From: an uncultured Prevotella sp.
GTDB lineage: Bacteria > Bacteroidota > Bacteroidia > Bacteroidales > Bacteroidaceae
Length of the DNA: 52,062 nt
Assembly (NCBI GenBank): GCA_900543585.1
Contig: UQRP01000017.1
Span: 1 to 52,062, forward strand
Direction: 5' to 3'
Under the pieces are notes generated by a model. The model saw nothing but the letters and a program-made list of their open reading frames with translations, was not told the DNA's origin and searched no databases. The translations under genes were made by a program, and so were the position numbers. Each line of letters starts with the position of its first letter. The stretch's first letter is position 1. Positions 46,280 to 52,062 of this stretch are shown here, piece after piece.

Positions 46280-49270
46280 ATGAATTTATCTATTTCAACG
46301 TGGCTGCCGGGAGGCATGCCGAAACATTTCGCTGCTGCTGCAATGCTATTGATGAGCATAACGGCAGAAGCGCAGAGTCTAAAAACAGGTATTATTACGG
46401 ATACCAAGGGAGAACCGTTAGTTGGTGTCAGCGTCGTTGAGCAGGGCACCACCAATGGCACGATGACGGATGCCAATGGCCGCTATTCTTTGACTGTGAA
46501 ACCGGGGGCGAAGCTCAAGCTCACCTATGTAGGTTTTGAGCCGCTGACCATCTCGCCGGGGCGCAGTGCCGTCATGCAGGAAGACCGCAAGACCCTCGAC
46601 GAGGTTGTCGTCGTGGGCTATGGCACCATGCGCCGCAAGGATGTCACCTCCTCCATCACCACCGTCAGTTCCAAGGACCTCAACCAGGGCGTCTTCACCG
46701 ACCCGGCGCAGATGCTGCAGGGCAAGGTGGCGGGCCTCGTCGTCTCCTCTACGGGCGACCCCACGGGCACACCGTCCATCACATTGCGTGGTGCCTCGTC
46801 GCTGCGCTCCGGCGACGCTATGCAGCCCTATTATGTCATCGACGGCATTCCGGGAGTCGACATCTCCATGGTAGCCCCCGACGACATCGAGAGCATCGAC
46901 GTCCTGCGCGATGCCTCGGCAACGGCCATCTATGGCTCCAAGGCTGCCAACGGGGTCATCATCATCACCACGAAGAAAGGCAGCAAGGGACGTACCGCTA
47001 TCACCTATAATGGTTATGTCGCACTCAGCAGCGTGCTGAAGAAGCTCGACATGGCCTCTGCCGCTGACCTGCGGGCTTCAGGCTTCCTCGTCGACGACGA
47101 GGGCGCCGATGTGGACTGGCAGGACGAGGTGCTGCGCACCGGCGTGAGCTTCAACCACAACCTCTCCATCAGTGGCGGCAACGACGACACGAAGTTCATG
47201 GCCAGTCTCAACTACTCCGACAACGACGGCGTGGTGCGCGGCACCAAGATGGAGCGGGCCAACGGCCGGGCGCTCGTCACCACGGACGCCCTGAAGAAGC
47301 ACCTCACCCTCACCGCGGGCGTCAACGCCATGACGGGAACGGGACATGGCGTGCCGGTCAATGCCAACGGTGAGTCGGTACTGGAGGCCATGAACTATTA
47401 TCTCCCCACCAACCCCATACGCAATGCCGACGGCTCCTGGTTTGACTCGGAGGTGGGCACGCACAACTTCAACCCGCTGTCCATGATCAATGAGGACAAG
47501 AGTGAGTTCACCTGGCGGCGCTTGCAGTTCATCTCCAAGGCGGCGCTGAAAGTCGGCAAGGACATCGTATGGAATGCGGACTACAGCTACAACACCTCGC
47601 AGCGCATGTTCAGCAGCTATGACAGCTCGCAGTCGCAGATTGTAAAAGGCTACAACGGACAGGCCCACCGCTCCACAGCCTCCGGCAACAAGCACAACTT
47701 CGAGACCTACGTCAACTACAACCATGACTTCGGCTTCCACCATCTCGGCATCATGTTGGGCTACAGCTATGAGCAGCAGATGCGCAACGACGGCTTCGGA
47801 CTGACGGTGCACAACTTCTATGACGACACCATCGGCTTCCACAACCTTTCTTACGCCAACCTCATCAATGGCATGAGCGATGTCGACGGCTCTGTGAAGG
47901 AAACCATCCGCAACAAGTCCTACTATGGCCGTGTCAACTACGCTTACCGTGGCCGTTATATCCTCCAGGGCACGCTGCGCCGCGATGGCAGCTCGGTCTT
48001 TGGCAAGAACCACCGCTGGGGCACTTTCCCCTCGGTGTCGGCGGCCTGGAATATCAGCGAGGAGCCTTTCATGAAGAACAGCTTCTTCGACCAGCTCAAG
48101 CTCCGCGCTGGCTACGGTGTCAGCGGCAACGCCTTAGGCTTCGGAGCCTATACGGCTGTCGCCACCTATGGCCTCGACACGGGCAGCAGCTTCGTCTATA
48201 CCAGTCCCGACGGCGCTACGACGACCTACTACAAGCTCATGGCCACCAAGAATGCCAATCCTGACTTGAAGTGGGAGAGCACGGGAATGTTCAACATCGG
48301 CCTCGACTTCGCCTTCTTCAACAGCCGCCTCAATGGTACCATCGAGTTCTACAGCAAGAAGACGTGGGACCTCATCTGGAACTATCCCGTGTCGACGAGC
48401 ATCTACCCCGTCAGCACGCTGACGGCCAATGTCGGCGATATCTCCAACAAAGGTGTGGAGTTCACGCTCAACGCCACACCCGTCAGCCGCCGGGATATTG
48501 TCTGGACGACGAGTCTGAACCTCTCCCACAACGCTAACAAGGTCACCAAGCTCACCAAAGGCCGGTACAGCGTGAAATACGTGGAGACGGCCGACCCGTT
48601 GGTGTCGGGCATGTATGCCAACGGCTCCACGGAGCGCATCATGGAGGGAGAGCCCCTCGGCACCTTCTACACCTATGAGTGGGCGGGACGCAACAGTGAT
48701 GGTGTCTCACAGTATTGGGTCCACGACCCCGTGACGAACAAGCGCACGGGAGAGCTGACGACATCGCCCGTGCCTACCGACAAGACGAAGGTGGGGTGCG
48801 CACAGCCCAAGCTGACCTACGGCTGGAACAACACGCTGACGCTCTTCTCGAAGCTCACGCTTACGGCCTTCTTCCAGGGCAACCTCGGCAATAAGATTAT
48901 GAACTCCACACGCGCGCAGTTCTCGTGCATGTCCATCCTCTCCGGTGGCAAGAACGTGCTGCGCGAGACGCTCCAGGACCCTGCTTTCCCTAACGACCCC
49001 AACTACTTCATTCCTTCCACTTACTATTTAGAGAGCGGCTCCTATCTCCGCCTCGCCACGCTCTCAGTGGCCTACACCTTCAACCATCTCGGTGGTTGGC
49101 TGCGGTCGCTGCAGGTCTATGCCACGGCGAAGAATGTATTCACCATCACCGGCTACAAAGGCCTTGACCCGGAGGTGGAGCTCAGCGGCACAGAGCCAGG
49201 ACTGGACCGCCGCGAGACGTTCTATCCCCACACACGGAGTTTTATGTTGGGCGTAAAGGTTAATTTCTAA
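46280..49270 (+). CDS. SusC/RagA family TonB-linked receptor (second system)
   Basis: 996-residue outer-membrane transporter. ATG 46280 gives a slightly long signal (MNLSISTWLPGGMPKHF then AAAAMLLMSITAEAQ); Met13 at 46316 is a possible alternative. The regulatory-like domain covers about 35-105 (GEPLVGVSVVEQGTTNGTM), followed by the SusC box DEVVVVGYGTMRRKDVTSSI. The plug shows MLQGKVAGLVVSSTGDP, YYVIDGIPGVD and IESIDVLRDASATAIYGSKAANG, and the barrel ends MLGVKVNF. It is paired with a SusD-like gene 14 bp downstream. Codon use is strikingly rich in C-ending codons compared with the glycan cluster at 16-25 kb, which may mean high expression. Substrate unknown; no enzyme is encoded in the unit. 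Confidence 0.95.
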   Translation: MNLSISTWLPGGMPKHFAAAAMLLMSITAEAQSLKTGIITDTKGEPLVGVSVVEQGTTNGTMTDANGRYSLTVKPGAKLKLTYVGFEPLTISPGRSAVMQEDRKTLDEVVVVGYGTMRRKDVTSSITTVSSKDLNQGVFTDPAQMLQGKVAGLVVSSTGDPTGTPSITLRGASSLRSGDAMQPYYVIDGIPGVDISMVAPDDIESIDVLRDASATAIYGSKAANGVIIITTKKGSKGRTAITYNGYVALSSVLKKLDMASAADLRASGFLVDDEGADVDWQDEVLRTGVSFNHNLSISGGNDDTKFMASLNYSDNDGVVRGTKMERANGRALVTTDALKKHLTLTAGVNAMTGTGHGVPVNANGESVLEAMNYYLPTNPIRNADGSWFDSEVGTHNFNPLSMINEDKSEFTWRRLQFISKAALKVGKDIVWNADYSYNTSQRMFSSYDSSQSQIVKGYNGQAHRSTASGNKHNFETYVNYNHDFGFHHLGIMLGYSYEQQMRNDGFGLTVHNFYDDTIGFHNLSYANLINGMSDVDGSVKETIRNKSYYGRVNYAYRGRYILQGTLRRDGSSVFGKNHRWGTFPSVSAAWNISEEPFMKNSFFDQLKLRAGYGVSGNALGFGAYTAVATYGLDTGSSFVYTSPDGATTTYYKLMATKNANPDLKWESTGMFNIGLDFAFFNSRLNGTIEFYSKKTWDLIWNYPVSTSIYPVSTLTANVGDISNKGVEFTLNATPVSRRDIVWTTSLNLSHNANKVTKLTKGRYSVKYVETADPLVSGMYANGSTERIMEGEPLGTFYTYEWAGRNSDGVSQYWVHDPVTNKRTGELTTSPVPTDKTKVGCAQPKLTYGWNNTLTLFSKLTLTAFFQGNLGNKIMNSTRAQFSCMSILSGGKNVLRETLQDPAFPNDPNYFIPSTYYLESGSYLRLATLSVAYTFNHLGGWLRSLQVYATAKNVFTITGYKGLDPEVELSGTEPGLDRRETFYPHTRSFMLGVKVNF

Positions 49271-49284
49271 TTCTTAGACTATCA

Positions 49285-50916
49285 ATGAGACATTTTATTA
49301 TATACACTCTCACGTCACTTCTGCTGCTCACCTCTTGTGGTGGACTGGATGTTGACGTCGAGTCACAATACACAGGCTATCCTAACAGCGACGTCTCGGA
49401 GCAGGCTGAGCTCGCCGACGTCTATTTCCATCTTCGCACCACGTGGGGCCTGCATTACATGGAGGCCCAGGAGTTGTCGTCGGACGAATGGGTAGGCCTG
49501 AGCTTCTCGGGCGACTACTACGATGGTGCTACCTTCTCGCACCCCACGCTGCACAATTTCAACTATGCTGACCCGAGTATCGGATGGTTCGATGATGTCG
49601 AGGCGGGCGTGACAAAGGCCAACCGTGCCATCGCCGACCTTAAGGCAAAGGGAGCGGCACAGGACCGTATCGCCTCGGCGAGGGCCATGCGCGCCTTCTT
49701 CCATTTCGTGCTCATGGACAGCTATGGCGACGTGCCCATCTTGGACAGCATTCCCGGTGTCAACGACGTCGTGGAGCGACAGCCCAGGGGCGACGTGGCA
49801 AGGTATATAGAGAAAGAGCTGAAAGAGATCATTCCACAGCTCACCACGGAGAACAGTGAGGCGACCTACGGCAAGCCGACACGCTGGATGGCGGAGGCAC
49901 TGCTGGCGAAGTTGTATATCAACTGGCCCGTCTACACGGCGCCCGATGTCACGCAGTATGATGCGGCCACAGCCGTCAACCCGCATCTCGACGATGTCGT
50001 AGCGCTCTGCGACGACATCATCAAGAGCGGGGAGTTCAGTCTCTCGGCGGGGGCCAACGGCTATCGCTCGAAGTTCTGGCCCACCAACGGCTATCAGATC
50101 AAGGATTTCATTTATGCCTTGCCTTATGAGACAACTTCCGCCAAAGGCATGATCTACGGGCGCCCGCGGACGTGGCGCCAGGGACTCTCCGACGGTAATG
50201 GCGGACCGGGCTATTACGGCGCCGTGCTGTCGCTCTCAACAGGGGGCAACTTCTCCATGACGCCGGAGTGTGCGGACAGGTTTTCCCTTGAGGGCGACGA
50301 CCGCAACGAGAATATCATCGGCGGGCAAATCTATATGTTCGACCCCAAGACCTTTGCCAAGACCGACAAGCCGTACACCTACAAGGGCGAGCCCGTAGTG
50401 CTGACAAAGAATATCGAACTCGACCCCAAGGACAAGGAGCCCGAGCGCCTCGACTGCGGCAAGAGTGTCAAGGGATGGTCGCAAGGCTATAAGTCGGTGA
50501 AGTGGTTCATCATCGACAGCGATTATAAGAACAACCGCAACCAGAGCAACGACGTCCCCATCTTCCGATATGCCGACATCCTGTTGGAGAAAGCCGAGGC
50601 CATCACGCGTGGTGCTAAGGCCACCAACGGCGACACTCCCCAGAGCCTCTTCAACCAGATTCGCGCCTACGTCCACGCGCCGCTCTTGGACCATCAGCCC
50701 TCGCTCTCCGAAATCTTGGAAGAGCGAGGCCGTGAGCTCTTTGATGAGAACTGGCGACGCAACGACATGATTCGATTCGGTACCTTTGAGAGCGAGTACG
50801 GATTCCATAAAAAAGGATTCCCAACAGCACGATTCGACAAGGAATGCCGTATCTTCCCCATCCCTAAAAGCACGCTCGAACAGAATACCAACTGGAAACA
50901 GAATGCCGGATATTAA
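49285..50916 (+). CDS. SusD/RagB family lipoprotein (second system)
   Basis: 543-residue surface lipoprotein partner of the preceding SusC. The signal ends LLLTSC with Cys18, followed by GGLDVDVE. The N-terminal SusD-like domain contains ARAMRAFFHFVLMDSYGDVPILD (in parts) and RWMAEALLAKLYINW. The C-terminal RagB/SusD region has FRYADILLEKAEAI and the nearly invariant end segment EILEERGRELFDENWRRNDMIRFG in parts, then CRIFPIPKSTLEQN. Complete at both ends. The stop at 50916 is followed by the 22-bp repeat array and an intrinsic terminator, which closes the two-gene unit. Confidence 0.95.
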   Translation: MRHFIIYTLTSLLLLTSCGGLDVDVESQYTGYPNSDVSEQAELADVYFHLRTTWGLHYMEAQELSSDEWVGLSFSGDYYDGATFSHPTLHNFNYADPSIGWFDDVEAGVTKANRAIADLKAKGAAQDRIASARAMRAFFHFVLMDSYGDVPILDSIPGVNDVVERQPRGDVARYIEKELKEIIPQLTTENSEATYGKPTRWMAEALLAKLYINWPVYTAPDVTQYDAATAVNPHLDDVVALCDDIIKSGEFSLSAGANGYRSKFWPTNGYQIKDFIYALPYETTSAKGMIYGRPRTWRQGLSDGNGGPGYYGAVLSLSTGGNFSMTPECADRFSLEGDDRNENIIGGQIYMFDPKTFAKTDKPYTYKGEPVVLTKNIELDPKDKEPERLDCGKSVKGWSQGYKSVKWFIIDSDYKNNRNQSNDVPIFRYADILLEKAEAITRGAKATNGDTPQSLFNQIRAYVHAPLLDHQPSLSEILEERGRELFDENWRRNDMIRFGTFESEYGFHKKGFPTARFDKECRIFPIPKSTLEQNTNWKQNAGY

Positions 50917-50965
50917 TGACAAGGGATAATAGTAAAAGACAATTTGCTGCCCTTGGCTACATCTA

Positions 50966-51075
50966 TGACATATGTCACACATTTCCGTGGCATATGCCGT
51001 AGACTTCGCTGGCATTTGCCGCAGACTTCCGTGGCATATGCCGCAGACTTCCGTGGCATATACCGCGCATCGTGC
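50966..51075. repeat. Five-unit 22-bp palindromic tandem array in the susCD 3'-UTR
   Basis: Units begin at 50966, 50988, 51010, 51032 and 51054, an exact 22-bp period. The first reads TGACATATGTCA, the others TGGCATATGCC, TGGCATTTGCC and TGGCATATACC. Read on the minus strand the shared core is GGCATATGCCACGGA, so this array is oriented opposite to the 15.9-kb array relative to the upstream gene. It begins 50 nt after the susD stop and ends about 23 bp before the terminator stem, so it should be transcribed. The remaining sequence to 51293 holds the terminator, a 9-bp dyad (ATTGATTGG / CCAATCAAT, 51137-51163) and a -7 box; I see no gene in it. Confidence 0.9.
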
Positions 51076-51097
51076 AAAGAACTGATGACAGGCAGGA

Positions 51098-51125
51098 GGC
51101 GGACAGCGACACTGTCCGCCTTTAT
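51098..51125 (+). terminator. Intrinsic terminator of the second susCD operon
   Basis: GGCGGACAG (51098-51106) pairs with CTGTCCGCC (51112-51120), loop CGACA, followed by TTTATTATTA. It lies about 180 bp after the susD stop, beyond the repeat array. Confidence 0.85.
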
Positions 51126-51259
51126 TATTACATGCAATTGATTGGCTCAATTATCCAATCAATATAGTTCATTCTCGTTATTGTCTGCTTCATGTTCTTG
51201 TTTCGTTGCTTCATGTATTTTTCATGGTTGCCAAGATAGTCATTTTCATCTATTCTTAT

Positions 51260-51267
51260 TAATTTTG
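51260..51267 (+). promoter_or_regulatory. -7 box of the final gene
   Basis: TAATTTTG, a perfect TAnnTTTG, 26 bp ahead of ATG 51294. Confidence 0.55.
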
Positions 51268-51293
51268 CACGCAGAAAAAATAATGTGAAGGCA

Positions 51294-51962
51294 ATGAACA
51301 GGGTAGTGTTAATATTGCTTTGTCTCTTTACAAGCGTCTCTGCTTGTATGGCAAAAGGCAATGAAGATGATAAGGAGGATTTCTTACATCATAACGTGTC
51401 GATGACGGGTGGTCTGACTGTTGATACTTGGAATTTGGAGCTTTCTTATCGTTTCTCGCCCTTCAGGTATTTTGGTATTGGTGCGGGCGTGGGCTACTGG
51501 AAACAATATGAAAGTGGTGGTCTTCCGCGTCAGGCTATGGTTTGGAAGGTGAGTGATGATTATCAGGAGATAGCCGACTTTTATCTACGACCCAATGTCA
51601 TGTTGTATACACCGGATTTCTTTCATATCAGGGACTGTGGCTTTTCTCTTTATGTAAATCCTGGTGCCATTCTGAATGCTCCTTATGGGCATGCTTTGCT
51701 GGATGTCATGGGTCCCTATGGGGAGGTGGAGGATGCAGATGATGTCAACAACAGTCACGGCCGTTGGGCAGCTTTTGACCTACGGCTGGGTCTGCGTCTC
51801 GGCGCCAATGAGTCGCATATCTTCTTAGGGTATGAGACGTCGAATATGGATGTCTATGGCATGTACCGCCCGATTGTCTACCGCGGTGTGAAATTCAATG
51901 ATTTCTATCCAAAGAGGAAAAGGATGAAGGGTGTTACCCTTGACCTTGCATTAGATTTTTAG
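51294..51962 (+). CDS. Predicted outer-membrane beta-barrel protein, unknown function
   Basis: 222 residues from ATG 51294 (MNRVVLILLCLF); a GTG three codons upstream (51285) is also possible. A signal peptide ends near SACMAKG. The mature protein alternates short beta strands and turns (VSMTGGLTVDTWNLELSYRF, FGIGAGVGYW, DFYLRPNVMLYT, FDLRLGLRLG, IFLGYETS in parts) and ends in Phe (LDLALDF), the usual barrel end. No specific family is recognised; it resembles small 8-stranded barrels. Nothing I recognise follows in the last 100 bp of the window (51963-52062). Confidence 0.72.
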   Translation: MNRVVLILLCLFTSVSACMAKGNEDDKEDFLHHNVSMTGGLTVDTWNLELSYRFSPFRYFGIGAGVGYWKQYESGGLPRQAMVWKVSDDYQEIADFYLRPNVMLYTPDFFHIRDCGFSLYVNPGAILNAPYGHALLDVMGPYGEVEDADDVNNSHGRWAAFDLRLGLRLGANESHIFLGYETSNMDVYGMYRPIVYRGVKFNDFYPKRKRMKGVTLDLALDF

Positions 51963-52062
51963 GCACAGTGGATATTTTCCGTGGGGCGGATGTTTGTCTT
52001 CTTCACTGTAATCATTCAGTTTAGGCCGCCTTTCCTATAAGCTGTAAATTTCCGACCTTTGT

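Noticed and set aside
47078..48013. A 311-residue minus-strand open frame inside the second susC
   Set aside because: Shadow produced by the strong third-position C bias of the real gene.
50236..51150. A 304-residue minus-strand open frame antisense to susD and across the second array
   Set aside because: It is the antisense shadow of a codon-biased susD gene joined to the repeat array; no promoter, signal or family pattern.
51963..52062. A gene or promoter at the window end (CCTTTG near 52056)
   Set aside because: The TA of the -7 box is missing and the window stops before any start codon.

Overview
The window is chromosomal DNA of a Bacteroidales bacterium, most likely Prevotella or a close relative. 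The evidence is three SusC/TonB-receptor systems, SusD-type lipoproteins, a hybrid two-component regulator fused to an AraC domain, N-succinylornithine-type arginine synthesis, and the Bacteroidetes -7 promoter box (TAnnTTTG), which recurs a short distance upstream of many start codons. I see no rRNA, tRNA, CRISPR array, insertion sequence or phage gene. Species cannot be fixed from the sequence alone.

Layout. (1) 62-13874, minus strand: a complete glucan utilisation locus. Its regulator gene (HTCS) is followed by GH16 endo-glucanase, SusC, SusD, a TIG-type surface glycan-binding lipoprotein and GH3 beta-glucosidase, ending in a perfect 16-bp hairpin. Gene content and order resemble the mixed-linkage beta-glucan locus of Bacteroides ovatus. 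A 16-bp direct repeat with 21-bp period upstream of the GH16 promoter is a strong candidate for the regulator's operator. (2) 14101-15866: a small cysteine-containing protein and an orphan AAA ATPase. (3) 16166-26372: a lower-GC surface-glycan cluster with a polytopic membrane protein, flippase, GT4, an AAA/PD-(D/E)XK protein, LicD, GT2, a TarI-like cytidylyltransferase, an extended SDR and a second GT2. LicD plus cytidylyltransferase plus SDR suggests transfer of a CDP-activated phospho-substituent onto a glycan. (4) 26397-28459: a Zn/Cd/Pb-type P1B ATPase with its own promoter, candidate operator and terminator. (5) 28597-31277: DeoR regulator, PlsB/PlsC-like acyltransferase and NigD-like lipoprotein. 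(6) 31202-36899, minus: an uncharacterised TonB-receptor / DUF4876 lipoprotein / DUF6850 barrel operon. (7) 36959-46065, minus: one long arginine-proline operon, argR - GNAT - argG - argC - argD - proC - proB - proA - argF' (succinylornithine transcarbamylase). It is interrupted between argG and argC by a decayed four-helix-bundle gene and TCTTCACTC-type repeats. (8) 46250-51125, plus: a second SusC/SusD pair without enzymes, ending in an intrinsic terminator. (9) 51294-51962: a predicted outer-membrane protein.

The most unusual thread is a family of 22-bp-period palindromic repeats (core GGCAwATGCC, often followed by ACGGA). It occurs at three separate places (62-101, 15923-16048, 50966-51075), each beginning 25 to 57 nt after a stop codon, so probably transcribed as 3'-UTR. 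I do not recognise it as a described family. It is the best candidate here for an undescribed element.
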